A stretch of 64,000 nucleotides of DNA from Oligoflexia bacterium. Lineage in GTDB: Bacteria; Bdellovibrionota; UBA1018. Below the pieces are notes generated by a model, which saw nothing but the letters and a program-made list of their open reading frames with translations, had not been told where the DNA came from and searched no databases. The position numbers and the translations under genes were made by a program. Shown piece after piece: positions 1 through 8,353 of the stretch. Location of the stretch: assembly GCA_023701205.1 (NCBI GenBank), contig JAMPXJ010000014.1, forward strand, positions 42,498 through 106,497, given 5' to 3'. The stretch's first letter is position 1. Each line of letters opens with the position of its first letter.

Positions 1-716
1 CCCGCACCCGAGGTCGCACTGAAGGCCGACAGCGTGTTACCGCTTCCGCTGACACTACCCACGGGAGTGACCCCGCTCAGCGGATTCCCGTACTCGTCTT
101 TCAATACGGCCGTGATCGTGAGGGTTCCGCTGCTCACAGCTGCCGACGCGGGACTCACGCTCAGGGTCGACGCGAGAGCCGAGGCTGCCCCGGCGGTCGC
201 CGAGCCCGAGAAGGTGATCGTCGCCGGTGAGCCCGGGAGCGCCGTTCCCGCGCGGCGAGCCACCACGCTTTGCGCTGCGGCGGCGGTTCCAGCCGTGAAG
301 ATCGTCGCGAAATATCCCGAAGCATCCGAGACCCCGCTTGCGGGACTGACGCTTCCGCCGCCGGAGAGCACGGAGAATTCAAGCGGAACTCCGCTCAGGG
401 GTTGGTTCAAGGCATTCAGAACCTGAACTTTGAGCGCAGTCGCGAAGGCCGTGCCCACGGTCTCGCTCTGCCCATCTCCTTCAACGAGGACCAGGTGATC
501 GGCGGGTTCAGGCGTTGGGGAAGGGGTCGGTGAAGGAGTAGGAGAAATGGTTGGCTCTGCTGAAGGCGACGGCGTGGGAGAAAAAGAAGCCAGGCTCTCC
601 GGGAACTGCTCCCCTTCGAGCACCTTGACTGCGCAGCCGGTACTCGAAAGTACGGCCAGCGTGGCCACGACAAAAAGGGGCAGGAATTCCGGAGGTCTGG
701 AAAAGACGTACCGCAT
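1..716 (-). CDS. Big-1 (Ig-like) domain lipoprotein, 3' part outside window
   Basis: The reading frame opens at 716 behind a GGAGAT ribosome binding site and runs off the left edge, so the C-terminus is missing. The first 30 residues form a signal peptide ending in STGC, a plausible but imperfect lipobox. A Pro/Thr/Ser linker follows, then a beta-rich segment with the sequence LNALNQPLSGVPLEF and a later second copy of the pattern (EYGNPLSGV). This is typical of bacterial Ig-like Big-1 (invasin/intimin) repeats. It is probably an outer-membrane-anchored surface protein with several Big-1 repeats. Its ligand cannot be told from sequence. Confidence 0.7.
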   Translation of the reverse strand, partial: MRYVFSRPPEFLPLFVVATLAVLSSTGCAVKVLEGEQFPESLASFSPTPSPSAEPTISPTPSPTPSPTPEPADHLVLVEGDGQSETVGTAFATALKVQVLNALNQPLSGVPLEFSVLSGGGSVSPASGVSDASGYFATIFTAGTAAAAQSVVARRAGTALPGSPATITFSGSATAGAASALASTLSVSPASAAVSSGTLTITAVLKDEYGNPLSGVTPVGSVSGSGNTLSAFSATSGA

Positions 717-801
717 GAGATCTCCGGTTCCATTATCTCAGAGTTTTGCGAAGAAACTGTTAACCGAGCCGAAGGACCGTGAATCCGCGAAAAGCTGAAG
801 C

Positions 802-2241
802 TTAATTCGTAACAGGCGGCTCAATCGAGTTGATCAGATCAAGCGCCTCCCGCATCGTAACCCAGCGGAAACCCTGAGACTGCGACCACTCCATCAGCAT
901 CCGCGAAGCCTCCACCGACTGGGAATGGATGTCGTGAAAGAGCACGACCCCACTCCCTTGTACGGCCATCTGCTTTTTCACGCGCTCAAAGACGCTCGCT
1001 GCGTTCTTGTCCTGCCAATCCAGGCTATCGACGTTCCAGAATACGTGGATCATCTCCTGCTCGGCGATGAGTTCCCGGACGCGCGGCACGTTCAGCCCCG
1101 CTCCGTAGGGGCAGCGGAAGAACCGCGGCCGATCTCCGTAGAGCTCCGCAAGCTTCGAGGTCGAGTCCACGATCTCGTGCTTGAGCGCCTCCGCGCCGAG
1201 CTTCGGGAGATTAGGGTGAGTCCAGGAATGATTCTCCCGCGCCATGCCCTCGGCTCCGGCACCTTGAACCACGTCCCCGAGCGCGTGCCGCGAGACGTTC
1301 TCCACCAGCCAGAAGAAGGTCGCCTTCATGTTGTTGTTCTTGAGGTTCTGCAGGATCACGGGCGTATGGCGAAGCGACGGTCCGTCGTCGTAGGTCAAGG
1401 CCCACGTCCCCTGGGGCAGGCTTCCTCCCGTGATATTCCCCTCCTTGCCCGGACTCGGGAAAACCCGGTCGGACTGGGGCGTGCGCCCCTCGCCCTCTCC
1501 GGCAGCCATTTCAGTGGCAAGGCTTTCAGCCTCCTGGTTCAGCTCGATGTTTCGCGCGCGCTCTTGATCCGCGCGGCGGGCGATCTCCTTGCGGAAGTTC
1601 CTGAGCAGATTCCTGAGCTCGCGCGGCTCGGCGATGCGATGGGGGCGCAGTCCCAGCTCCATACGAATCTCGTTGAACGCGACCATCAGGTCATGAAGCG
1701 CGATCCGTTCGGAGCCGGACTTGCGGAAAAGATAATTATCCAGCTCCACGCGGACGCGGCGGGCCGTCGCCTTTTCCCTTTCGCTCCCGGAGCGCTCCGC
1801 CTGGAGCAGCCGACGATAGAGATAGTCCAGTTTCTTCCGCTCGCGCATCGTAAGAAGCCACATCGCCTGCGCCTTGCGGTAGCTTTCCATCTTCAACAGC
1901 GGAACTTTCTTTTTCTCCGCGCCCAAGGCCTCGAGCTCGCGATCGAAGTCGCGGACCACCGATTCCGCGACGAAATAGATGCTCAGCACGCGCCCCAGAT
2001 AACCCTGGAATCGCGCCAAAGGGGCGGCGTCTTTCAGCAGCATCTGGAAAGTCGCTTCGAGCCGGTCGGGGTCCTCCGAGGACGCCGGCTTCGGGGCCGG
2101 ATCCTGCGCGGTCTCCGTCCTGACCGCCGCCCCGTTCGCCGCCAGATCGCGCTTCGCCGGCGCGCCCGCGCAGGACAGGACCGCGACCGCCAATCCGATG
2201 CTCATGCCCGCTCTCAACGCCTGCGTCCATCCAAAGTCCAT
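802..2241 (-). CDS. Polysaccharide deacetylase (NodB-type) lipoprotein
   Basis: This 479-residue protein starts behind GGAGG and has a signal peptide ending in the lipobox VLSC (Cys24). Residues 55-245 are charged and helical. The NodB domain occupies about 275-470. Motif 1 is TYDDGPS (283-289), motif 2 the metal-binding HSWTH (338-342), motif 3 FRCPYG (375-380), motif 4 near VDSLDW (404-409) and motif 5 LFHDIHS (434-440). All metal and catalytic residues of carbohydrate esterase family 4 appear present. It probably removes N- or O-acetyl groups from peptidoglycan or a surface polysaccharide at the envelope. The long helical N-terminal region is unusual for the family. Confidence 0.85.
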   Translation of the reverse strand: MDFGWTQALRAGMSIGLAVAVLSCAGAPAKRDLAANGAAVRTETAQDPAPKPASSEDPDRLEATFQMLLKDAAPLARFQGYLGRVLSIYFVAESVVRDFDRELEALGAEKKKVPLLKMESYRKAQAMWLLTMRERKKLDYLYRRLLQAERSGSEREKATARRVRVELDNYLFRKSGSERIALHDLMVAFNEIRMELGLRPHRIAEPRELRNLLRNFRKEIARRADQERARNIELNQEAESLATEMAAGEGEGRTPQSDRVFPSPGKEGNITGGSLPQGTWALTYDDGPSLRHTPVILQNLKNNNMKATFFWLVENVSRHALGDVVQGAGAEGMARENHSWTHPNLPKLGAEALKHEIVDSTSKLAELYGDRPRFFRCPYGAGLNVPRVRELIAEQEMIHVFWNVDSLDWQDKNAASVFERVKKQMAVQGSGVVLFHDIHSQSVEASRMLMEWSQSQGFRWVTMREALDLINSIEPPVTN

Positions 2242-2510
2242 TCCTCGCCCTCCACGTGCTTTCTTGAAGTTAACCTGCTTTCGCCTCGTACTAAATCGGC
2301 AGAAAATGCCGCCCTCCGAATGTGAGCCGCCTTGTGCACCCCGACCCTCGAACCTGGTTTGAGGCCTCCTGAATCAGCCCAAAATCCCGCTATTTTGGAC
2401 AGGGCCATGCTCTCGAAGCGCTCGCTGGAACGCGAGTTGCCGCGAGACAAAGCAAGCGATAGTCTGCGCCTACCTCAGCTTTTCCCTTGGCTTCGCCTTT
2501 TGAGAAAGCC

Positions 2511-3167
2511 TCAGCTCCTGAGCAGATGACCCACGGCCATCGCCGACAGCTCGTCGATCAGCTCCTCGGGAGAAATTTCACGCTCAGCCGAAAGCACGGC
2601 GGCGAAAATCGCGCCCAGCACCCCATTGAGGACGCAAAACAGCGACAGGCCCGGATCCGGGCGAGGAGCCAGGAGCGGCGCATGATGTTTCCGGAGAAAA
2701 TCCCCGATCAGCCGGCAGGCGCGCTCCCGAGCTTCCAGCACCGCCGGCGCGAGCTCCAGCGAAACACCGCGCTGATAAAGCGTTCGCATGAAGGTCCGCT
2801 GCGCCAGGCTGTCCCGCGCGATCAAGCCGATGATCTGGCGGATCAGCTGCTCGCAGGGAACCGCAGCCGAAGCCCCGAGCAGCGCCTCGAGCTCCTCGAG
2901 CTGCTGCCGGACCCGCTTCTCGATGATCACCCCGACCAGCGCGTCCTTGTTCGGAAAGTACTGGTAGAGCGAGCCGATGCTCACGCCGGCGACTTCCGCG
3001 ATCCGGTTGGTGGAAGCCTTGACGAAATCGGTGTTTTTGAAAACCCGCGTGGCGGCCGTGACAATGGTGTCGGCGAGCTGCCTGGCCCTGGCCTGTTTCG
3101 GAGTCTTCATGAATCGCTTGCCCATGATTGAGATGATAGTCGCTTTTTTGGGACTTGCCCTGCCCAT
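2511..3167 (-). CDS. TetR-family transcriptional regulator
   Basis: This 218-residue protein has an N-terminal helix-turn-helix (about 52-72, pattern IAEVAGVSIGSLYQYFPNK) typical of TetR, followed by a helical ligand-binding domain. The start at 3167 is chosen because GGAGGA sits just upstream. Internal ATGs at 3125 and 3110 have no ribosome binding site. The gene is divergent from the phosphoesterase at 3124, and the two 5' ends overlap by about 44 bases, so it may control that gene and itself. The ligand is unknown. Confidence 0.85.
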   Translation of the reverse strand: MGRASPKKATIISIMGKRFMKTPKQARARQLADTIVTAATRVFKNTDFVKASTNRIAEVAGVSIGSLYQYFPNKDALVGVIIEKRVRQQLEELEALLGASAAVPCEQLIRQIIGLIARDSLAQRTFMRTLYQRGVSLELAPAVLEARERACRLIGDFLRKHHAPLLAPRPDPGLSLFCVLNGVLGAIFAAVLSAEREISPEELIDELSAMAVGHLLRS

Positions 3168-4095
3168 TTTTTCCTCCGCCGGCGGAGCTGCCGACGGAAC
3201 GGAAGAGCGCTGCCGAACCCGGCTGACGCCAAAGGCCGCATCTCCTTCGATCGCCTTCGTCAGCGACACGCAGGAGCCCATCTGGATTGAGACGCTTTGG
3301 CTTGCTTCCAATGACAACCGCAAAACCACCCGCGCGCTCTTCGACGCGCTCGCGCAGGACGAGCTCGATGGCGTGTTCCACGGCGGAGACCTCGTCTCGC
3401 AAGGCAGCTCGCAGTCCGCCTGGAGGCGCTTTCGGCAGACCGCCTCGCCCCTGACCCGGAAAGGCATCCCGTTTTTCGCGGTTCCCGGGAATCACGAGTA
3501 CCTGTTTCAAGCCCGGCGCGGCCGGCGTCTTTTCGAGAAGGAGTTCCCCTCGTTCTCGCATTGCCCATGGCAGACGATTGAGCTCGGGAGCTTGGCTGTC
3601 GTGCTGCTCAACAGCAATTTCAAACAGCTCGAGGCCGAGTCCATCGTCGAGCAGGACCGCTGGCTTGCCGCGGAGCTCGCCCGGCTGGACCAGGACGCGC
3701 GGATCAGCGCCGTCATCGTTCTGGCTCATCACTCCCCTTACACCAACGGCAAGGTGGTCGGGCCTTCCGCCGAGGTTCAGGAGCACTTCGTCCCGCGCTT
3801 CCTCGCCTCGGCAAAAACCCGGCTGCTGCTGACGGGCCATTCCCATGTCTACGAGCACTTTCGCCAAGGCGACAAGGATTTCATGGTGATCGGAGGAGGT
3901 GGCGGGCTCCTGCATCCGCTCGAGACGGGCGCAGATCGAAGCTATGAAGACCTTTACCCGCAACCGCGCGAGAAGGGCTTCTTTCATTATCTCAAGGTCA
4001 CGGCGGAGGGACGCGCGCTCCCCGCGACCGTAATGAGATACGATTCCGGCCGGCGGCTCTTCCTGCCCGATTACAGAGTGCGCATACCGAAATGA
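3124..4095 (+). CDS. Secreted calcineurin-like metallophosphoesterase
   Basis: This 323-residue protein carries a short signal peptide (about 1-20). The dinuclear metal site of calcineurin-like phosphoesterases is visible as SDTQ (D48), GGD (87-89), GNHE (122-125), AHH (201-203) and GHSH (238-241). The family hydrolyses phosphomono- or diesters, and the purple-acid-phosphatase-like order of motifs suggests a periplasmic phosphatase. The start is uncertain: neither ATG 3124 nor ATG 3133 has a Shine-Dalgarno sequence, and both lie inside the 5' end of the divergent tetR gene. The substrate cannot be predicted. Confidence 0.8.
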   Translation: MIEMIVAFLGLALPIFSSAGGAADGTEERCRTRLTPKAASPSIAFVSDTQEPIWIETLWLASNDNRKTTRALFDALAQDELDGVFHGGDLVSQGSSQSAWRRFRQTASPLTRKGIPFFAVPGNHEYLFQARRGRRLFEKEFPSFSHCPWQTIELGSLAVVLLNSNFKQLEAESIVEQDRWLAAELARLDQDARISAVIVLAHHSPYTNGKVVGPSAEVQEHFVPRFLASAKTRLLLTGHSHVYEHFRQGDKDFMVIGGGGGLLHPLETGADRSYEDLYPQPREKGFFHYLKVTAEGRALPATVMRYDSGRRLFLPDYRVRIPK

Positions 4096-4101
4096 GCCGC
4101 C

Positions 4102-4386
4102 TCAGAGAATCACCTGCACGTCCTCGATGAGCGCGATTCGCCTCATGATCGCGACGATCTCATCCGCGTTCCGGGCCAGCATGCGGTAAGTCAGCGCGAG
4201 GTGCTTCCCGGCGCTGCTCTCCCGTCGGGACTCGAGACGAAGCCCGGGATGCTCGCTTTCAAAAACGGCCACCGCCGCGGTGAATCGCGCGGAATTCCTT
4301 CCGATGAACTTCAGGGTGAAATCGAGCGGAAACGTTTCCTGTTCCTCGAGCAGCGTTTTCAGCTTGCCGTGATCACGTGCCATCAT
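4102..4386 (-). CDS. DUF493 (YbeD-like) family protein
   Basis: This 94-residue protein has the DUF493/YbeD pattern: an N-terminal FPLDFTLKFIGRNS strand, a central region with SRRESSAGKHLALTY, and a C-terminal helix with LALIEDVQVIL-like ending. Family members are small ferredoxin-fold proteins of poorly defined regulatory function. The chosen start overlaps the stop of the upstream pilin-like gene as ATGA, which suggests translational coupling. An in-frame longer start exists at 4443 but would lie wholly inside the upstream gene. Confidence 0.8.
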   Translation of the reverse strand: MMARDHGKLKTLLEEQETFPLDFTLKFIGRNSARFTAAVAVFESEHPGLRLESRRESSAGKHLALTYRMLARNADEIVAIMRRIALIEDVQVIL

Positions 4387-6350
4387 TTCGCCCGTATTCC
4401 CGCCGTACCCGTGATCCCGTTGCAAAGGCCCGGTGCATTGCAAAGCTTGCAGGGGACCCCGGGAATGGGCGCCGGCGTGCCGCTCTTCTTCATGATCGAG
4501 TCGCTGGTGCCGGTGTCGATCTTGTAAGTCGGCGTGCCGCTATAGACGTTCTTGAAGCGGTCCTTCAGGTAGACCCAACCCGTGTAACTGTAAGCGCCCT
4601 GTTCGTAGCCTTTGATCTTGGCATTCGTGAAATGCCAGCACGATCCTTTCGGGAATTGATCCTCGAGGTCATCCCAGTTCGAATTGAGGTAAAGATCCGT
4701 GATGTTCGAATAGGTGAAATCGTCCTCGCAGGTGAAGATCATCGATCGCGTGAGCGGCTTGCCCGCGGGTTCCGCGGGATCGGGCAGGGCCTCATGCACG
4801 CACTCCACCACCGCGCGGGGATGCTTGTAGTTCGAGCTCGCGGAATCGAGATACGAGGTCCCTGTCAGGGCGGTCGGCGCGCCTGTGCTCGCCGCCGAAT
4901 AGGGACCCGTCACCTCGCCCGCGATATTGACCTCGACCTGGAAGCAGGGCGTTCCCCGGGCCTCGCGGATCCGACCTGTCAGGGTCCCATCGGTGTACGC
5001 CTTTCGGGGAAAGTCCGACGAGACATAAATCCAACCCGTGTAGTCGTTGGCGTTGATGCAGGTCAATCCGTTCCCGTCCGGTGCCGTACTCGTCGCGCCG
5101 CAGCTCGTGTTGCCATTGTTGTTGTTCGCGTTATAAGAGCTCACGAGGGCTCCCACGTCGGTGCCGGCGAGCTTGATACCCTTGACGTAAATGCAGTGCC
5201 CGGCCTTGCCCTGTTTCGAACCCGTCACGTCCTTGGAGTTCTGGCAGTCTCTCCACGAATCCTTGGTCGGATGATAATTGCACCGGGACACCGTCGCCAG
5301 ATAATCGCTCTTCTTCGCGAAGCTGTCCCCCGCGCCCAGGGAAAAGGCCGAGATCGAATCCAGGTTCTCGTAATATTCGAGCAGCGTGCTACCCTCGGAC
5401 AAGGTCGAGACCTGAACGCCTTTGTGGCAGATCTTCCGGACCGTCGATGTGGGACCCGTGGCGCTGTAATAGATCACCTCCCATCGGTGGGTCGAGGGAT
5501 TCCATGCGCAGCGGTCGCCCGCCTGCTTTCCGGTATAGGTCCGGCAGCGGTAAGTCGAAATGAGCTGAGAAGCCTTGGCCTGGTAGTAGCATTCCGACAC
5601 GCGATATCCGTCGATGTACGCGGTTTCGCCTGAGCCGGAGGCCAGCGTGCCGTCAGTCGGAATATTGTCGGGATTCTCGTTGGCAGCAAGCATGATGTCC
5701 TGAGTCATGTTGCAACGAGGAGACGGCATCTGCCTGCCCGACTGGGTGGCCTCGAGCCAGATACCTCCGAGATCCGTGCAAACGCCTTTGGGATCACCCG
5801 TGCCGGACTTCTCCCAGCAGTCGACCATTTCCTTCTTGGTCGCGTCCGAGGCATCCGGGCCGACACGAAAGTAGAGAGGAATATTTTCAGTCAGGATCGG
5901 CGAGCCGATCCCGGCGCCAGTGCGCTTGAAGGTGATCCGCAAGGTCGCCAGATACTCATCCGTCTGCACGGGCGGTTTCACGAGCAGCTTCAACGAATCG
6001 ACTTTCAGGCCGGGCACCACCGTCGAACCCGGCGAGAGCGTGCTCCCCAACGTATCGGTCACGACAGAAGTCAGGGGAAACTCCACCGGCGCGGTCGCCG
6101 TGCTCGTCGGCAGATCGCCACTCGGGAAATCCGGAGCCGACGCGGAGCCGACCGAGAACACCTTCTTGCAGCCGGTCGAAGCGCTCATCATCAGGCGGAC
6201 CTGAGAGGCCGCGCTCTGCGCTTCGCTCTTGAGCGAGATTCCTTTCTGAGCATTCATGTTGTGGGTCATGAGCGAGGAAGTGCCCAGAGCCACGATGCTC
6301 ATCAGGCCGATAACGACCAGAAGCTCGACCAGACTAAAGCCATTTCTCAT
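4383..6350 (-). CDS. Large Cys-rich type IV pilin-like protein
   Basis: This 655-residue protein begins with a class III signal peptide: a short MRNG leader followed by FSLVELLVVIG, with Glu at position +5 after the predicted prepilin peptidase cut. About 600 residues follow, with many cysteines and Tyr/Asn/Thr-rich sequence, far larger than ordinary pilins (about 150 residues). It is probably a minor pilin or pseudopilin carrying an adhesive or tip domain of a type IV pilus or type II secretion system. No pilus assembly genes lie nearby. A GAGG ribosome binding site precedes the start. It is coupled to the downstream DUF493 gene. Confidence 0.75.
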   Translation of the reverse strand: MRNGFSLVELLVVIGLMSIVALGTSSLMTHNMNAQKGISLKSEAQSAASQVRLMMSASTGCKKVFSVGSASAPDFPSGDLPTSTATAPVEFPLTSVVTDTLGSTLSPGSTVVPGLKVDSLKLLVKPPVQTDEYLATLRITFKRTGAGIGSPILTENIPLYFRVGPDASDATKKEMVDCWEKSGTGDPKGVCTDLGGIWLEATQSGRQMPSPRCNMTQDIMLAANENPDNIPTDGTLASGSGETAYIDGYRVSECYYQAKASQLISTYRCRTYTGKQAGDRCAWNPSTHRWEVIYYSATGPTSTVRKICHKGVQVSTLSEGSTLLEYYENLDSISAFSLGAGDSFAKKSDYLATVSRCNYHPTKDSWRDCQNSKDVTGSKQGKAGHCIYVKGIKLAGTDVGALVSSYNANNNNGNTSCGATSTAPDGNGLTCINANDYTGWIYVSSDFPRKAYTDGTLTGRIREARGTPCFQVEVNIAGEVTGPYSAASTGAPTALTGTSYLDSASSNYKHPRAVVECVHEALPDPAEPAGKPLTRSMIFTCEDDFTYSNITDLYLNSNWDDLEDQFPKGSCWHFTNAKIKGYEQGAYSYTGWVYLKDRFKNVYSGTPTYKIDTGTSDSIMKKSGTPAPIPGVPCKLCNAPGLCNGITGTAGIRAK

Positions 6351-6446
6351 TACCTCATTGTCTCACAATCGGCCTGAAACTTCCTGGTCACTGGCGTGGG
6401 GCGCCCCTGACGCAGGTCACGGTCTCATCTCATAGGCCACACGCTC

Positions 6447-6476
6447 TTGACCGGACCCGAATTGCGGCGCTATCGT
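6447..6476 (+). promoter_or_regulatory. Promoter of adenosine-deaminase-like gene, leaderless
   Basis: TTGACC (6447-6452) and TATCGT (6471-6476) are separated by 18 bases. Transcription would start at about 6483-6484, which is the A of the ATG, and no ribosome binding site is present. This also argues against the GTG at 6475, which lies inside the -10 box. Confidence 0.5.
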
Positions 6477-6483
6477 GTCTCCG

Positions 6484-7980
6484 ATGACACGGTCAAGGAA
6501 CGGGACCTGGGGCGTTTTGGCAGGATTGGCTCTACTGTGGACGGCATTGCCTTGCGATGCCGCCATCCTGGCGGAGAAGCTCGCGCGGCAATGGGAGAGG
6601 TACGAGGCCGCCCAGGAGCTGCTGGTCCGCCGGGCCGTAGCGGAGCGACCTTTCCTGGAGAACCCCGTTTCGCGCCAGGAATGGGAGAGCCTGCTCGCGC
6701 TCGATGGCGAGCTCGCGTTCACGGAATCGGATCTTCGGGAGCTCCGGTCCCGGCAGCGGGCCAGAATCGAGGCGGCGCGCGCGAAGGCGCTGCGCGAATC
6801 CGTGATCGATCTCGCGGCGATCCGCACGCGTGGCGAGGTCAGCCGGTTTTGCGAACGGCTGCCCAAAGGAGCGATGCTTCACGTCCATCCTTCGGGCACT
6901 TTGAACCGCGTCACGGCCGAGAGCCTCGTCCGCCGGAACGACCCGCTCCTGGAGATTCCCGAGCTCATTGCCGACACCGAAGGCGGGCTTTATCCCGATG
7001 AGGAAGCCTGGCTGGGCGCGCTTGGCGGCCAGGCACGCTTCTCAGCGCTTTCCGCGGGCGACCAGGAACGCTTTCTGAGCTTCTTCTTCCTCCCTCCGGG
7101 CACCCACCCGTTCACCCGATTCGACGCGGTCTTCAGCTTCATCGGCTTCGCGGCCGATGACGCCGAAGATCGTTTTCAGATCTTTCGGGACTTCGCCGAA
7201 CGAGCTGTAAGAGAAGGCGTGAGCTATGTCGAGTTCACGACGGGAGTTCGCAAAGAGAGCCTTCCGCAATTCGAGCTCATCGCGCAAAGACTCGAGGCCG
7301 AGCTGGGCCTCGTCGTGCGCTTCAACTCCTCCTTCTCCCGTCGAAGCCCGCCCGACAAGCACGCGAAGCAGGTGGAAAGCCTCCTGGAGCTGCAGTCCCC
7401 CTTCCTCGTGGGCATCGACCTGCTCGGCAACGAGACGGAGGCTCCCGCCCTCGAGACCGCGCAGCTCGCGTATGGCACCGTCCTGAGCGCCGTGCGAAGC
7501 GGCCGAAGCCGTCTTCATCGCACTCAGCACGCGGGCGAGCTCGGGGATCCCCGCAACCCGCGCGACGCGCTTCTGCTCGGCGCGGAACGCCTGGGCCATG
7601 GCGTGAAGCTCGAGGACGATCCCGTGACCCTCGAGTACGCGGCCTTGCGCGCCACCCCAATCGAGATCAACCTCATCAGCAATCTCCGGCTGCGCGCGGT
7701 CGAGGACATGAGGAATCATCCCTTCCTGCGTTATCTGAGACTGGGGCTGCCGGTCAGCCTCAGCACCGACGACGAGGGCATCTTCGAATCCGACATCAAC
7801 CGAGAGTGCGAAACCGCGATCACCTCAAGCGACGTGACCTACGCCGAGCTGAAGCGGATGGCCCTGAACAGCATCGACACCTCTTTCGCCGAGTCCACCG
7901 ACAAGGCGCGGCTGCGCGAGAAAGTGCTTGAGCAGTTCAGGCGCTTTGAGAGCGAGTATGCCGCATCAGCGCGGAACTGA
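6484..7980 (+). CDS. Exported adenosine deaminase-like enzyme (ADA2/ADGF type)
   Basis: This 498-residue protein has a signal peptide (about 1-27), a helical N-terminal region and an amidohydrolase barrel. Metal and catalytic motifs are HVHPSGTL (H133, H135), QHAGE, RLGHGV and STDDEGIF, the order seen in adenosine deaminases. The signal peptide and N-terminal extension resemble the secreted ADA2/ADGF group, so it probably deaminates adenosine or a related nucleoside in the periplasm or outside the cell. In most ADAs the first motif ends HLDG, whereas here it is HPSG, so substrate preference may differ. It appears monocistronic. Confidence 0.8.
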   Translation: MTRSRNGTWGVLAGLALLWTALPCDAAILAEKLARQWERYEAAQELLVRRAVAERPFLENPVSRQEWESLLALDGELAFTESDLRELRSRQRARIEAARAKALRESVIDLAAIRTRGEVSRFCERLPKGAMLHVHPSGTLNRVTAESLVRRNDPLLEIPELIADTEGGLYPDEEAWLGALGGQARFSALSAGDQERFLSFFFLPPGTHPFTRFDAVFSFIGFAADDAEDRFQIFRDFAERAVREGVSYVEFTTGVRKESLPQFELIAQRLEAELGLVVRFNSSFSRRSPPDKHAKQVESLLELQSPFLVGIDLLGNETEAPALETAQLAYGTVLSAVRSGRSRLHRTQHAGELGDPRNPRDALLLGAERLGHGVKLEDDPVTLEYAALRATPIEINLISNLRLRAVEDMRNHPFLRYLRLGLPVSLSTDDEGIFESDINRECETAITSSDVTYAELKRMALNSIDTSFAESTDKARLREKVLEQFRRFESEYAASARN

Positions 7981-7999
7981 CCGACTACACTAGGCTATA

Positions 8000-8353
8000 C
8001 TAGATGTGAAGGCAGCGCCGGATCAGCTCCTCGAGCACGCGATTGGCGCCCCGCTCATAACAGGCGCTCTCTGCACCCCAGCGGATCACGCGCTCGCAAT
8101 GCGCCGTCGAGACCGCGGGCTGAAACGGCGGATTCAACCCTTTCAAGCCGACCACCTTCACCTCGTGCGTGGGCACGGCCTCGGTCCCGCAGGTCAGCAC
8201 CGCGCCTGTTTGAGTGAGGAAAAGGCGGAGCGCCGAGCCGTGGGAAACGCCTCGCGGGGCCGAGATGCTGACTTCGACCGCCTTTCGGGCCGGCTTCCCC
8301 TCCGCGCCCGCGAGAGAGGAAACCGCCAGCAGAATGATCGCGGCTGATCTCAT
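8000..8353 (-). CDS. Small secreted protein, unknown
   Basis: This 117-residue protein has a clear signal peptide (MRSAAIILLAVSSLAGA) and cysteines in the mature part (near GAVLTCGTE, AHCERV, SACYE, RRCLHI) that could form disulfides. It matches no family I recognise. Its ATG overlaps the stop of the upstream metalloprotease-like gene as ATGA, so the two are co-translated. It could be a partner or inhibitor of that protein, but this is only inferred from coupling. Confidence 0.65.
   Translation of the reverse strand: MRSAAIILLAVSSLAGAEGKPARKAVEVSISAPRGVSHGSALRLFLTQTGAVLTCGTEAVPTHEVKVVGLKGLNPPFQPAVSTAHCERVIRWGAESACYERGANRVLEELIRRCLHI

Noticed and set aside
925..2325. Long plus-strand open frame antisense to the deacetylase
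   Set aside because: The minus-strand gene has clear catalytic motifs and a lipobox, while the plus frame shows no domain and is GC-driven.
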